Assembly (NCBI GenBank): GCA_028693355.1
Contig: JAQUVM010000016.1
Span: forward strand, 1 to 33,364
Direction of reading: 5' to 3'
DNA length: 33,364 nucleotides
Source: Burkholderiales bacterium
Lineage (GTDB): Bacteria; Pseudomonadota; Gammaproteobacteria; Burkholderiales; UBA11063
The position numbers were made by a program, and so were the translations under genes. The notes beneath the pieces were generated by a model. It did no database searches. It worked only from the letters and a program-made list of their open reading frames with translations, and was not told the DNA's origin. Shown here piece by piece: positions 16,685 to 25,937 of this stretch (positions are counted from its first letter, which is position 1; every line of letters begins with the position of its first letter).

Positions 16685-17193
16685 TATAATTTTACCGAAG
16701 CCCCGATGTCTTTTATACTATCAACGTTGCTAATTAACGTACTTACTATTGGTCTTATTATAGGACTAATTAACGCATTATTCCAAGAGTGTTCTTTATC
16801 CATGCCGAACATTTCAATAATAATGATTATTATTGAGCATATTATAGCGCCACGAATAAACCCAAATAACCCACCAATAGCAATATTTAAACCTGATAAA
16901 CCAAAACTTTTTATTACGCTATGGAATATTACTTTTATAATAGTGATAAATACAGCAACTAATAAAAAAGCAATGATATAAGTTACTAATGTTCTTAGCA
17001 TCTCATTATTTATTACGCTTGGAATATACTCTTCTATTTTAGAATTATAGTTTTTTGTAACAAATAAAGCTATAAACCAAATACTTGTAGATAAAAGCTG
17101 GGCTACACCGCCTTTTATGGCAGCTAAAATTGTAGAACCACCAATAATAATTAAGAAAAATACATCATAATTAGTTAGCTGCAAAGTGCTCAC
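16684..17193 (-). CDS. cvpA: CvpA family inner-membrane protein
   Basis: The 169-residue protein has about four hydrophobic helices, starting 'YDVFFLIIIGGSTILAAIKG', with the CvpA-typical Gly-rich loop 'GLNIAIGGLFGFIRGAII' in the second half. CvpA homologues are needed for colicin V export in E. coli and for envelope tolerance in several species. In gammaproteobacteria the gene usually precedes purF. Here nadD follows instead. One base separates it from the SPOR gene upstream. Confidence 0.88.
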   Translation of the reverse strand: MSTLQLTNYDVFFLIIIGGSTILAAIKGGVAQLLSTSIWFIALFVTKNYNSKIEEYIPSVINNEMLRTLVTYIIAFLLVAVFITIIKVIFHSVIKSFGLSGLNIAIGGLFGFIRGAIICSIIIIIIEMFGMDKEHSWNNALISPIIRPIVSTLISNVDSIKDIGASVKL

Positions 17194-17194
17194 G

Positions 17195-18058
17195 CTAATT
17201 TCCTGTAATCATTCCAGAATATCCATTTGATTTTATCTGTTGTAATTTACTTTGTGCTACATCAGAACTAAAAGGGCCAGCTCTTAATCTATATAAAGTT
17301 CCTTTTGGTGTTTGTATCTGCTGGATTACTGTATTTACACCTTGAGCTGCTAAATCTTGTTTTAATTTATTTGCATTATCTTCAGAACTTAATGCTGCAA
17401 ACTGTATATATGATTTACCTTTTTGTACTGGGTTATCTTTTTGTTTATTTTGTTTTTGTGGCTGTGGTGATAATCCATCCGCAATACCATCTAAAATATC
17501 TTCTGGGTTTACTGCTTTTTTAGATGTTGGTGCAGGTTTAGGTGCTTGTTTTATTGCTTCAACTGCTTTAACTGGAGCAACTATTGGTGCAGGTTTTACT
17601 TTATTTGGCTTCTCTGTTACATCAATTGTATTGGTTTCTGCAACTACCTTATTGCTTGATTTAGTAGTTTTACTTACAACTCCTGCCTTAAATCCATCAT
17701 TGGCTTCCGCCTGTTGAGTATTATTTACAGTTGTCGGTGCAACTGTTTGCGGAATATTAGTGTTTTCCATTACTGAGTTATCATTGTCAGCAACAATATC
17801 ACTACTGTTTTGGCTTACTATAGCAATTGGTTCAGATGATACAACTTCACTAGCAATCGCAGAGTTTTTTATTTCTACAACGCTTGGGTTTATATTAATT
17901 TGTTTAACATTTGATGTCACATTTAATAAAATAGCAAGGGTACATAGCAATATTACTTCGCTACCAATTACACGATTCCGAGATTTAGCTTTTTGAGCTA
18001 TATGCATTTGTATTTGCTGTGAATTTTTTTGTTGATTATGATTAAAATTAGGACGCAT
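17195..18058 (-). CDS. SPOR-domain membrane-anchored protein
   Basis: The 287-residue protein has a short basic cytoplasmic start rich in Asn/Gln, one membrane helix at about residues 32-49 ('VIGSEVILLCTLAILLNV'), and a long Pro/Ala/Lys/Val-rich linker. A C-terminal SPOR domain at about residues 213-287 includes 'SYIQFAALSSEDNANKL' and 'LYRLRAGPFSSDVAQSKL'. SPOR domains bind glycan strands stripped of stem peptides at the division septum, so a cell-division or peptidoglycan role is likely. In Neisseria a protein of this type (Tpc) is encoded beside folC, as here. The ATG overlaps the folC stop by one base. Confidence 0.88.
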   Translation of the reverse strand: MRPNFNHNQQKNSQQIQMHIAQKAKSRNRVIGSEVILLCTLAILLNVTSNVKQININPSVVEIKNSAIASEVVSSEPIAIVSQNSSDIVADNDNSVMENTNIPQTVAPTTVNNTQQAEANDGFKAGVVSKTTKSSNKVVAETNTIDVTEKPNKVKPAPIVAPVKAVEAIKQAPKPAPTSKKAVNPEDILDGIADGLSPQPQKQNKQKDNPVQKGKSYIQFAALSSEDNANKLKQDLAAQGVNTVIQQIQTPKGTLYRLRAGPFSSDVAQSKLQQIKSNGYSGMITGN

Positions 18059-19320
18059 TACTTTCTTATTCCTTGAAATGATTGATATGCTTCTTCAATT
18101 ATGAGGAAAGAGCCAAAACATACTAGCCTATCATCCGATTTTAGTTGCTGGTAAGCTTTACTAAAGCTATCCATTACACATGTATTTATAAAAATATTAT
18201 TTTGATTAACATTTAATTCTATTAATAATTTTTGAATATCTTTTGGGTCTGCGCTACGATCTGATTTTATTGGCGATAAAAACCACAAATCAAAATTTTT
18301 TGCGTGCTGTTTTATTATAGATTGCCAATTTTTGTCTTGAGCGATACCAAACACAGCAAAATTACGCCGTGCAAAGTGTAATTTTAGCATGTTACGATGC
18401 ATCACATCAACAGCTTGTGGATTATGCGCCGTATCAAAAATAACCTGTGGGGTTCCTGGCATTACTTGAAACCTACCTATTAATGATGTTTGCAAGAGCC
18501 CATTTTTAATTTGAGAGATGCTTACAGGAAATTCATTTCGGATTAAAGTTAGAATAATTATAGCTATACTTGCATTAATAACTTGTTCTTTACCACGCAT
18601 ACTTGGAAATGGTAAGCTATATAGATTACGCAGTGGAGACATAAAATCCCAACAAAATTCATGTTCTTTATAATTAAAGTCTTGATCTATTAAATATGGT
18701 GTAGCATTGACTGACTTTATATGTTCAATAACTGTATTTGGTGGATTTTTACTACCATATATCGCGGGTTTATTAGTTCGATAAATACCAGCTTTTTCTA
18801 AACCAATTTCATCTAAAGTATTACCTAAAATATTACAATGATCATAATCCACGCCTGTAATTGCTGACAGAGTAGGTTCAAATAAATTAGTTGGGTCTTT
18901 TTTACCACCTAATCCTACTTCAATTATAGCGATATCAATATTATGTTCTTGAAAAATGATATGACTAGCTAAAGTAAATGTTTTAAACATCCCTAGATTA
19001 CTATTGCTGTGATTCATTATTTTTGCTAAGGCGTTCCCCAGTGATTGATTATCAATGGGCATATTATTAATTTTTATACGTTCATTATACTCAAAGATAT
19101 GTGGCGATGTAAATGTTCCAACTTTATAACCAGCATTTGTTAAGATAGTTGTTAAATAAGCACATGTTGAACCTTTTCCATTTGTACCACCAATTAAAAT
19201 TATAGGATATTTGGGGTAGATGGATAATGTCTCAATTATTTGTTTTAAATTAGTATCGTCATCTATGAAATTATCAGCTGTTAATAATTTTTTTATTAAG
19301 AACTCTGTATCGGTGACCAT
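18058..19320 (-). CDS. folC: Bifunctional dihydrofolate/folylpolyglutamate synthase
   Basis: The 420-residue Mur-ligase-fold enzyme has the ATP loop 'GGTNGKGST' at about residues 44-52, followed by 'GTFTSPHIFEYNERIKIN'. Further on are 'EVGLGGKKDPTN' and 'ITGVDYDHCNILGNTLDEIG', with the Asp/His pair that binds metal, and 'FDTAHNPQAV' starting the C-terminal domain. It adds glutamate to dihydropteroate and to folates. The ATG lies inside the 3' end of the ygfX-like gene (25-base overlap) in another frame. The next gene overlaps by one base. Confidence 0.95.
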   Translation of the reverse strand: MVTDTEFLIKKLLTADNFIDDDTNLKQIIETLSIYPKYPIILIGGTNGKGSTCAYLTTILTNAGYKVGTFTSPHIFEYNERIKINNMPIDNQSLGNALAKIMNHSNSNLGMFKTFTLASHIIFQEHNIDIAIIEVGLGGKKDPTNLFEPTLSAITGVDYDHCNILGNTLDEIGLEKAGIYRTNKPAIYGSKNPPNTVIEHIKSVNATPYLIDQDFNYKEHEFCWDFMSPLRNLYSLPFPSMRGKEQVINASIAIIILTLIRNEFPVSISQIKNGLLQTSLIGRFQVMPGTPQVIFDTAHNPQAVDVMHRNMLKLHFARRNFAVFGIAQDKNWQSIIKQHAKNFDLWFLSPIKSDRSADPKDIQKLLIELNVNQNNIFINTCVMDSFSKAYQQLKSDDRLVCFGSFLIIEEAYQSFQGIRK

Positions 19321-19718
19321 TTAATCCGCTTCATTATTTGTTTAAATGCATTATTAGGACAACTATCTTTAAAGATAATTAATGTTTTATTCATATTTTT
19401 GTTTCTTGCTTTTATTATTGCGCAAATATTACCGATTGTATACCATTTTATAATTGTCATTAATTGAGGAGTATGATTATTCCAAACTATCAGATTTTTT
19501 AATTCAAATAAAATTTCATACCTTGAGGTATAACTGGAATTATACTGAAAGAAAATATAAAAAACATATAGTGATGTAATCGTCAACGAAGCAAGTTTTA
19601 CAATAGAATGAAAATTACTATATTGTAGTAAAGAAATAATAATAGCTAATGACGTAATTAATATAAAAATTGCGATTTTTGAGTTTTTATTATTTACTTC
19701 ACAGACATCATCATGCAT
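19296..19718 (-). CDS. YgfX-like small membrane protein
   Basis: The 140-residue protein has two hydrophobic helices close together (about residues 14-32 and 38-57), then a soluble tail ending 'LIIFKDSCPNNAFKQIMKRI' and 'KW'. The pattern of two N-terminal helices plus a terminal 'hydrophobic-FRD...F+.L..R.+W' motif resembles YgfX/CptA, the proposed partner of SdhE (YgfY). The similarity was judged by eye and is weak in the middle. No sdhE gene is nearby. It lies five bases after the preceding gene and overlaps folC by 25 bases. Confidence 0.5.
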   Translation of the reverse strand: MHDDVCEVNNKNSKIAIFILITSLAIIISLLQYSNFHSIVKLASLTITSLYVFYIFFQYNSSYTSRYEILFELKNLIVWNNHTPQLMTIIKWYTIGNICAIIKARNKNMNKTLIIFKDSCPNNAFKQIMKRIKWSPIQSS

Positions 19719-19723
19719 AATAT

Positions 19724-20107
19724 TTAGTGTATAGTATCTTGATTATTTGATTCTAATTTTGATTCATCATCAGTGTCATCACCAGCTATATCAATTAATG
19801 TTGGTGAGATTTCTACATCAAACCACTCCCAAAACATTTTTAAAGTAAGCTCTTGTGGCCATAAAGTTTGATCTTCTGTCCAAGATGCTAATTCTAGCTG
19901 AAATAATGATTCAAAAAATTCGTCAACATATGCAACCCCATCTTCAATTTCATTAACCTCAGGGATTAAATATGAATTACAATCAATACGAATGCTAGCT
20001 AAATCTAAAATTGTTTCGTTGCTAGTTGCAAGACTTAAATTTATCCATTCTAAAAATGGTTGCTTAGGTTTTAATACCACTATTGATCGTTCAACGACGT
20101 AAAACAT
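19724..20107 (-). CDS. Conserved hypothetical acidic protein
   Basis: The 127-residue protein is not one I can assign a function to. It starts 'MFYVVERSIVVLKPKQPFLE' and is rich in Glu, Asp and Trp, with 'FQLELASWTEDQTLWPQ' and 'MFWEWFDVEISPTLIDI' in the second half and an Asp/Glu/Ser/Asn tail. It has no signal peptide or membrane segment. It gives the impression of a small cytoplasmic protein conserved in beta- and gammaproteobacteria, but that is memory of the pattern, not a search. It is the first gene of the run that continues to nadD and is divergent from ppk1. Confidence 0.7.
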   Translation of the reverse strand: MFYVVERSIVVLKPKQPFLEWINLSLATSNETILDLASIRIDCNSYLIPEVNEIEDGVAYVDEFFESLFQLELASWTEDQTLWPQELTLKMFWEWFDVEISPTLIDIAGDDTDDESKLESNNQDTIH

Positions 20108-20158
20108 TACGAATAACCTTAAAATTTAATTAAAGGGTGATTATAGCGGATTTAGGTA

Positions 20159-20186
20159 TTGTTGTGTAATTTGAGTGTGTTAAAAT
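20159..20186 (+). promoter_or_regulatory. Candidate promoter of the ppk1 operon
   Basis: TTGTTG (20159-20164) and TAAAAT (20181-20186) are 16 bases apart, about 47 bases before the ppk1 start, within the 126-base divergent gap. The match is moderate and unsupported by other evidence. Confidence 0.35.
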
Positions 20187-20233
20187 CTATACCAATAGTT
20201 AAAATGATTTATATGTAAAAGAAAAATAAAATT

Positions 20234-22459
20234 ATGGTAGCAAATATCTTAAATGATAGGGATGTTATATATAACCGCGAGTTAGGATTAATTCAGTTTT
20301 ATCGCAGGGTGTTGGCACAAGTTCTAGATAATAGTGTACCTCTTTTAGAGAGATTACGCTATCTTTGTATTGTTACTAAAAACTGTGATGAACTATTTGA
20401 AGTTAGAGTTGCTCGCTTATTAAAGTGGTCTAAAGAAAGCCCTGGTAAGGTATTGTCTGATGGTTTGATAGTAACAGAGGCTTTAGAACTTGTAAAAAAA
20501 GAAGTAAACAAATTATATAATGATATTTACTCAATTTATCACGATAAAATGTTACCTGATTTAGCAGCTGAAAATATCAATGTTATTCCAGCCGATAAAT
20601 GGACAAGAGAGCAAAATCGTTGGGCATATAACTACTTTATTAATGATTTAAAACCAGTTTTAACTCCTATTGGTATTGATCCATCACATCCATTTCCTCG
20701 TGTGCCAAACAAAAGTTTACATTTTGCTGTAGAGCTAGATGGTAAAGACCAGTTTGGGCGCGAATCAAAGATTGCAATCGTTAAAGCGCCTCGTATTTTA
20801 GAGCGAGTTATTCGTTTGCCTCTTGATATTGCACCAAGTATTAATAGTTTTGTTTTATTACAAGATATCATTAAATTACATGTAAATGAATTTTTTTATG
20901 GCATGACAGTTAAGGGTTGTTACCCATTTCGTGTAACGCGTGCAGCAGATTTAAGTGTTAAGGCAGACATGAAAAATTTACGAACTGCTTTAAAAGTTGA
21001 GTTACAAAATCGTAAATATGCGGAATGTTCTAGGCTTGAATTAGATATTTCGGGTGGTACTCCTCCGACTAAGTTTGCTGATATTTTATTAAAGCAATTT
21101 AATTTATCTGAAAGCGATTTATACAGTGTAAATGGTCCAGTTAATTTATCTAGACTTTCAGATATTGCCAATATGGTAGACAATGATAGTTTAAAGTTTA
21201 AAGTTTTTATACCTGGGTTGCCTGCTGCTTTACAAAATGAGCCAGATATCTTTAAAGCAATGTCTACTGGCGATATTTTATTACATACACCGTATCAAAG
21301 TTTTGATCCTGTGGTTGAATTAACTCGGAGAGCTGCGGAAGACCCTGATGTATTAGCCGTCAAAATGACTGTTTATAGAACTGGTAATGACTCAGAATTA
21401 GTACAAAATTTAATAAAAGCTGCCAGAGCTGGTAAACAAGTGGTTGCATCGATTGAATTATTTGCTCGGTTTGATGAAGAAGCTAATGTTGCATTGGCGT
21501 CTCAATTAGAAGAAGCTGGTGCGCATGTTGTTTATGGTGTAATGGGCTATAAAGTTCATGCGAAAATTTTAACGATTATTCGTAAAGAGGGTGAACATTT
21601 ACGTCATTATATACATTTAGGAACTGGAAACTATCACCAAACAACAGCAAAGATTTATACTGATTTTGGGCTTTTAACTACGGACAATAAAATTGCTGGT
21701 GATGTTGATAATATATTTAGCCAGATTACAGGAGTTGGGAAATCTGGTGTTTTAAATACATTATTTCAATCACCATTTTCTTTACATGATATGGTAATGA
21801 AGTCAATTGAACGTGAAACATTTAATGCTTTAAGTGGTCAAAAAGCTGAGATTATAGCTAAGATGAATTCACTGGTTGAAAATCAAGTAATTCGTGCATT
21901 ATATAGAGCATCAGAAGCTGGAGTTAAGATTACATTAATTGTGCGTGGTGCTTGTGCATTAAAGCCTCAATTAGCTGGTATTTCGGATAATATAACTGTA
22001 AAATCAGTAATAGGTAGATTTTTGGAACATCATCGTATATTTTATTTTTATAATTCAGGGCATGAAGATGTATTTATTGCATCAGCAGACTGGATGAAGC
22101 GTAATTTCTTTAAGCGAGTTGAAACGTGTGTACCAATTTTAAATCCAAGAATTAAACGTAGGGTTATGGATGAAGGGTTAAAAGTTTATTTGCAAGATAA
22201 TACTAATTCATGGATTATGAATAGTGATGGAAGTTACAATAAAGTTCAGGTGTCTGGAAAAAAAATATCTGCTCAAGATTTTTTGATGAATAAATTGGGA
22301 CAGAAGATTCCTAATTTAAGAAAACATTTGCAAGTTTCTAATACTGAAAATTCAAGCTTAAGTTCTAATACGATAGAAAGTCAAATAAATAAACCAGCCA
22401 CAGTAAAAAAAGTTGTGACTAGGCGTCGCATAATAAAGGATGATAATGAAACTAAATAA
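20234..22459 (+). CDS. ppk1: Polyphosphate kinase 1
   Basis: The 741-residue protein has the four-domain PPK1 layout, with an N-terminal 'NRELGLIQFYRRVLAQVLD', a head domain, and two PLD-like catalytic domains. 'YKVHAK' carries His442, equivalent to the E. coli autophosphorylated His435. 'IHLGTGNYH' carries His461, equivalent to His454. 'VIGRFLEHHRIFYF' lies in the last domain. It makes polyphosphate reversibly from ATP. A basic tail of about 50 residues follows the core and looks unstructured. The ribosome-binding site is weak (AAAAGAAAAA). The stop overlaps the start of lptE. Confidence 0.96.
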   Translation: MVANILNDRDVIYNRELGLIQFYRRVLAQVLDNSVPLLERLRYLCIVTKNCDELFEVRVARLLKWSKESPGKVLSDGLIVTEALELVKKEVNKLYNDIYSIYHDKMLPDLAAENINVIPADKWTREQNRWAYNYFINDLKPVLTPIGIDPSHPFPRVPNKSLHFAVELDGKDQFGRESKIAIVKAPRILERVIRLPLDIAPSINSFVLLQDIIKLHVNEFFYGMTVKGCYPFRVTRAADLSVKADMKNLRTALKVELQNRKYAECSRLELDISGGTPPTKFADILLKQFNLSESDLYSVNGPVNLSRLSDIANMVDNDSLKFKVFIPGLPAALQNEPDIFKAMSTGDILLHTPYQSFDPVVELTRRAAEDPDVLAVKMTVYRTGNDSELVQNLIKAARAGKQVVASIELFARFDEEANVALASQLEEAGAHVVYGVMGYKVHAKILTIIRKEGEHLRHYIHLGTGNYHQTTAKIYTDFGLLTTDNKIAGDVDNIFSQITGVGKSGVLNTLFQSPFSLHDMVMKSIERETFNALSGQKAEIIAKMNSLVENQVIRALYRASEAGVKITLIVRGACALKPQLAGISDNITVKSVIGRFLEHHRIFYFYNSGHEDVFIASADWMKRNFFKRVETCVPILNPRIKRRVMDEGLKVYLQDNTNSWIMNSDGSYNKVQVSGKKISAQDFLMNKLGQKIPNLRKHLQVSNTENSSLSSNTIESQINKPATVKKVVTRRRIIKDDNETK

Positions 22460-22967
22460 AATACTAATAACTATATGGGCATTATCTTTAACTGCGTGTG
22501 GATTTAATTTACGAGGGGTCGATGGAGATTATCATTTTCCATACAAAAATGTTTACTTAGATTGCAATGTTAATGCAGTTTGTCCATTTTTAAAGGAAAC
22601 AATCGTTAATCAAAATTTAGCCTCAATTGTGACTAATCGAGAAAGTGCTGAAGCTATTATTACAGTGAGTGATGAGCGTACTAATACAGAGAATAGTAAT
22701 TTTAATGCTGTTGGGCAAATTTCTGGATTAAAATTAACATACGAAGTTACTGCTCGGGTTTATAATAAATCTGGAATCCAGGAGATGCCAGACATTATAG
22801 CTAAAAGTAGTAATACGATTAATTATAATAATAGTTTGATATTGTCAGCTTCACAAGAAGAACAAACAACTATGGATGAGTTGCATGATAATGTTGTTAG
22901 AATTATTATTCGTCGTATAGTTTATAGTCGTCCATATATGGGTTCTAGTGATGTTGAATCTAAATAA
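22446..22967 (+). CDS. lptE: LptE, LPS-assembly lipoprotein
   Basis: The chosen start is the second ATG (22446), because AAAGGA at about 22434-22440 lies the right distance before it and overlaps the alternative ATG at 22440. The product has 173 residues. A lipoprotein signal peptide ends in 'LSLTAC', whose Cys would be lipidated, and is followed by the LptE-typical 'GFNLRG'. LptE plugs the LptD barrel in the outer membrane and helps insert lipopolysaccharide, so this is a Gram-negative outer-membrane organism. It overlaps ppk1 by 14 bases and holA by 17. In many proteobacteria leuS precedes lptE-holA, but here ppk1 does. Confidence 0.88.
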   Translation: MKLNKILITIWALSLTACGFNLRGVDGDYHFPYKNVYLDCNVNAVCPFLKETIVNQNLASIVTNRESAEAIITVSDERTNTENSNFNAVGQISGLKLTYEVTARVYNKSGIQEMPDIIAKSSNTINYNNSLILSASQEEQTTMDELHDNVVRIIIRRIVYSRPYMGSSDVESK

Positions 22968-23940
22968 ATTTTTTCAGGCAAATATTGAACATCTAAATAG
23001 CTTTGTTATTTCCTTTGGAGAGGAGTACGGTTCTCTTGCTAATTATATTGAGGACTATATTGCATCATCACTCATCGATGTAAAAAAAGATACCTTCTTA
23101 GCAGATAGGTATTTTTCTTTTGATGTTGTGAAAGAGATATTTTTAAGTTCATCTTTGTTTGGCGATTCAAACTTAGTAATTGTAAGATTTAAAACAAAAC
23201 CAACTATTGAGCAATCAAAGCAGTTATTGGAGTTAATCAAGTTAGTAAATTCTGAAAATCGTTTACTTTTACAATGTGATAAATTAGACAAAAAAGATTT
23301 AGCTAGTGGATGGGTTGGCGCTTTTGATGATATCTTGATTCTTTCTGGAGATAGTTCTGAAAGTCGTGTCTGGATAAACCATATGCTAAAGGCTAGTGGT
23401 ATTACCATTCAAGAATCTGCTTTAGAGCTCTTGCTTAATTTAAATCAAAATAATTATACGCAGCTACGTCAAGAAGTGCATAAATTTACGTTTCTTTACC
23501 CTGCAAATTATGAAATTAATTATGAGGATGCTCTGGAACAATTAACTGATAATGCACAGTTTAATGTATTTGCACTATCTAATGCTTATTTGATGGGGGA
23601 TGTTAATCGGTCACTGAAAATCTTTAGCAATGTATGCATTGATAGTGAGAATGTTATTTTATTAATTTGGCTCATTTCAGAAGATATTCGTAAACTGCTT
23701 CAAATCAAGAATGCTGTTAAAAATGGGCAAAACATTGATAGTGCAATTGCATCTTTAAGAGTTTGGGGCGATGCGGTTAATGCTTTGAAATTTGCACATA
23801 ACAGACTAAGTTATAATTTATTATTAAGTATTCTTGATGAAATTGCTAGAGTAGATTTAGCTATAAAAGGATTATTACCCGATAGTTGTAACCCTATGTT
23901 AGAAAAAATTGTAATGAAATTTTGTCAAAAGGATGCATAA
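22951..23940 (+). CDS. holA: DNA polymerase III delta subunit
   Basis: The start at ATG 22951 gives 329 residues. A GTG three bases upstream is also in frame but less likely. The layout matches the delta clamp-loader subunit: an AAA-like N-terminal part without a Walker A ('SLFGDSNLVIVRF'), a central 'RVWINHMLKASGITIQESAL' and 'LRQEVHKFTFLYP', and the collar domain with 'FNVFALSNAYLMGDVNRSL'. Delta opens the beta clamp within the DnaX complex. dnaX is also encoded in this window, on the other strand. The gene overlaps lptE, and the permease gene follows directly. Confidence 0.92.
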   Translation: MLNLNKFFQANIEHLNSFVISFGEEYGSLANYIEDYIASSLIDVKKDTFLADRYFSFDVVKEIFLSSSLFGDSNLVIVRFKTKPTIEQSKQLLELIKLVNSENRLLLQCDKLDKKDLASGWVGAFDDILILSGDSSESRVWINHMLKASGITIQESALELLLNLNQNNYTQLRQEVHKFTFLYPANYEINYEDALEQLTDNAQFNVFALSNAYLMGDVNRSLKIFSNVCIDSENVILLIWLISEDIRKLLQIKNAVKNGQNIDSAIASLRVWGDAVNALKFAHNRLSYNLLLSILDEIARVDLAIKGLLPDSCNPMLEKIVMKFCQKDA

Positions 23941-25233
23941 ATGCTTGACTACTTTGTGAATAAACGGATTGTGAAAAACTATAGTTGCTCACAAGAAGTA
24001 ATTGGTGGCTTAATTAATTTTATGGCAATAGCATATATTGTAATTGTTAATCCATTAATTTTAAATGCTGATGGACATGGATTTCCTATCGAACCAGTTG
24101 TAACCAGTACAGTGGTTCTAATTGTAATTATGACAATTATTGCAGGTTTGATAGTCAAGTTACCTTTTGTTATTGCTCCTGGTATGGGTATAAACGCTAT
24201 TGTTGCATATACTCTTATTATCCATGATAAGCTGCCAATTAATATAGCTCTTGGCGTTATTTTAATTTCTAGTGTTTTATTATTAATTACATCAGTAACA
24301 AAAATTCGTCAAATAATTGTTCATGCAATTCCAGAAACTATACAAATTTCATTGAGTATAGGTATTGGGTTATTTTTATTTTTAATTGGTGCAAAGAATG
24401 TAGGGCTAGTTGTAGCTAATACGGGTACTATTATTGGTATGGGGCATGTAAGTACTCAATTAATACTTTGTTTTATTGGGTTTATTTTAGCAGTAGTTTT
24501 ATTTATAAAACGTAAGCCATATGCATTTTTATTACCTATATTTATAGTAACGGTAGTGAATATGCTTCTAAATCCCCAATCAGTGCCAACAAGATATATA
24601 ACAATGCCTGATTTTAGCTTGTTTTTACAAGTAGATATACTTGGGGCATTAAAATTTAGCTTATTACCCGTAATCATAGCATTATTTATAACCAACTTTT
24701 TTGATGCGACATCTACAACACTTGGATTATTATCACAAGTTAATTTTGATACCCCAGATGATAAAAGCACATGTTTAAAAAAAGCTTTGGTTGTAGATAG
24801 CGTAGCGGGTGTTGCCTCTGGTTTAATTGGTGTTTCTCCTGGTGTAGTGTTTGTGGAAAGCTCTGCCGCTATTCAACACGGTGCAAAAACTGGTATTGCA
24901 TCTCTGGTTACAGCGTTATTATGTATTCCATTGATATTTTTATCCCCGTTAGTTGAAGTTATACCTAGTTCTGCGACATCTCCAATTTTAATGTTGGTTG
25001 GTATCTTAATGTTTTCTCATATCAAACGTATTGATATTGGTGATTTTGAAAATTTAGTTGCTGCCACATTAACAATTGTAATGATGCCGTTATGTTTTTC
25101 GATTACTGCTGGAGCGGTATATGGTATTTTGTCTTATACTATTTTAAAAATATTGCTTGGTAAAACTAAAGAGATTTCTCCTGCCTTAATCATAATTGCA
25201 ATATTTTGCTCTAGCTGGTTTTTTGTGTCATAA
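23941..25233 (+). CDS. AzgA-type NCS2 purine permease
   Basis: The 430-residue protein has about 12-14 membrane helices. It shows 'LINFMAIAYIVIVNPLIL' near the start, 'APGMGINAIVAYTLI', 'FFDATSTTLGLLSQV' and the substrate-site helix 'GVSPGVVFVESSAAIQHGAK', all characteristic of the AzgA/GhxP/PbuG branch that imports hypoxanthine, guanine or adenine. Which base is carried cannot be told. The ATG follows the holA stop without a gap (TAAATG), with AAAGGA upstream inside holA. Confidence 0.86.
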   Translation: MLDYFVNKRIVKNYSCSQEVIGGLINFMAIAYIVIVNPLILNADGHGFPIEPVVTSTVVLIVIMTIIAGLIVKLPFVIAPGMGINAIVAYTLIIHDKLPINIALGVILISSVLLLITSVTKIRQIIVHAIPETIQISLSIGIGLFLFLIGAKNVGLVVANTGTIIGMGHVSTQLILCFIGFILAVVLFIKRKPYAFLLPIFIVTVVNMLLNPQSVPTRYITMPDFSLFLQVDILGALKFSLLPVIIALFITNFFDATSTTLGLLSQVNFDTPDDKSTCLKKALVVDSVAGVASGLIGVSPGVVFVESSAAIQHGAKTGIASLVTALLCIPLIFLSPLVEVIPSSATSPILMLVGILMFSHIKRIDIGDFENLVAATLTIVMMPLCFSITAGAVYGILSYTILKILLGKTKEISPALIIIAIFCSSWFFVS

Positions 25234-25292
25234 AAGTGCTTTATATAAGTTAACATTTATAAAAGAAAAATTTATTTGAAAGGATTCTTAGC

Positions 25293-25733
25293 ATGTCATT
25301 AAATTTTACATTGCCTATTACTAGTGGTGGTGAATTTACTTTTAGTGAGTTAAATAAACCATTGGTGTTATTTTTTTATCCACGTGATAATACTCCTGGA
25401 TGTACTGTAGAAAATCAAGATTTTAGCTTATTGTATGATGAGTTTACTAAGATTGGCTATGAAGTTATTGGAATTTCTAGAGATAAACATGTTACACATT
25501 GTAATTTTCAAAAAAAACACTCTCTGAAGCATCAATTATTAGCAGATCCTGAGGAAACAGTATGTAGTTTATTTAATGTTATGAGAGATAAGACTATGTA
25601 TGGAAAACCTGTACGTGGTATTGAGCGTAGTACGTTTATATTTGATAAAGATAAAAATTTGATAAAAGAATGGCGTAAGGTATCTGTGCCAAATCATGCA
25701 CAAGAGGTTTTGGATTTTATTAAATCAATATAA
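25293..25733 (+). CDS. bcp: Thioredoxin-dependent peroxiredoxin Bcp (PrxQ type)
   Basis: The 146-residue protein has the active-site motif 'YPRDNTPGCTVEN' with peroxidatic Cys37 and Thr34. Position 42, where E. coli Bcp has its resolving Cys (CTVQAC), is Gln. Two other Cys residues follow, in 'HCNFQKK' and 'TVCSLF', the second aligning with the conserved E. coli Cys99. It reduces peroxides with electrons from thioredoxin. AAAGGA sits nine bases before the ATG, and a strong terminator follows the stop. Confidence 0.93.
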   Translation: MSLNFTLPITSGGEFTFSELNKPLVLFFYPRDNTPGCTVENQDFSLLYDEFTKIGYEVIGISRDKHVTHCNFQKKHSLKHQLLADPEETVCSLFNVMRDKTMYGKPVRGIERSTFIFDKDKNLIKEWRKVSVPNHAQEVLDFIKSI

Positions 25734-25740
25734 GTTGTTA

Positions 25741-25772
25741 AAGGCTAGCATTTTTGCTAGCCTTTATTTTAT
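25741..25772 (+). terminator. Rho-independent terminator after bcp
   Basis: A perfect 10-bp stem, AAGGCTAGCA (25741-25750) with TGCTAGCCTT (25755-25764), has a 4-base loop and is followed by TTTATTTTATT. It starts eight bases after the bcp stop. Confidence 0.92.
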
Positions 25773-25880
25773 TGGATATTATTTACATACTTATTAAAAA
25801 AAATATTTAGATAAACTGAATGTATATCAAGGAATTATTTATTTTAGTGACTTATATGCAAAGTAAATTGAATAAAAAAG

Positions 25881-25910
25881 TTGCAAACATTAACTATTTG
25901 ATGGCATAAT
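25881..25910 (+). promoter_or_regulatory. Promoter of the tRNA cluster
   Basis: TTGCAA (25881-25886) and CATAAT (25905-25910) are 18 bases apart, about 28 bases before the first tRNA. A short leader hairpin, AGCGT/ACGCT, lies between the promoter and the first tRNA. Confidence 0.5.
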
Positions 25911-25937
25911 ACCGTTCTCGCAGCGTAAAACGCTAAG

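Noticed and set aside
22440..22445. Upstream ATG of lptE
   Set aside because: It sits on top of the AAAGGA ribosome-binding site, whereas the ATG at 22446 has the correct spacing.
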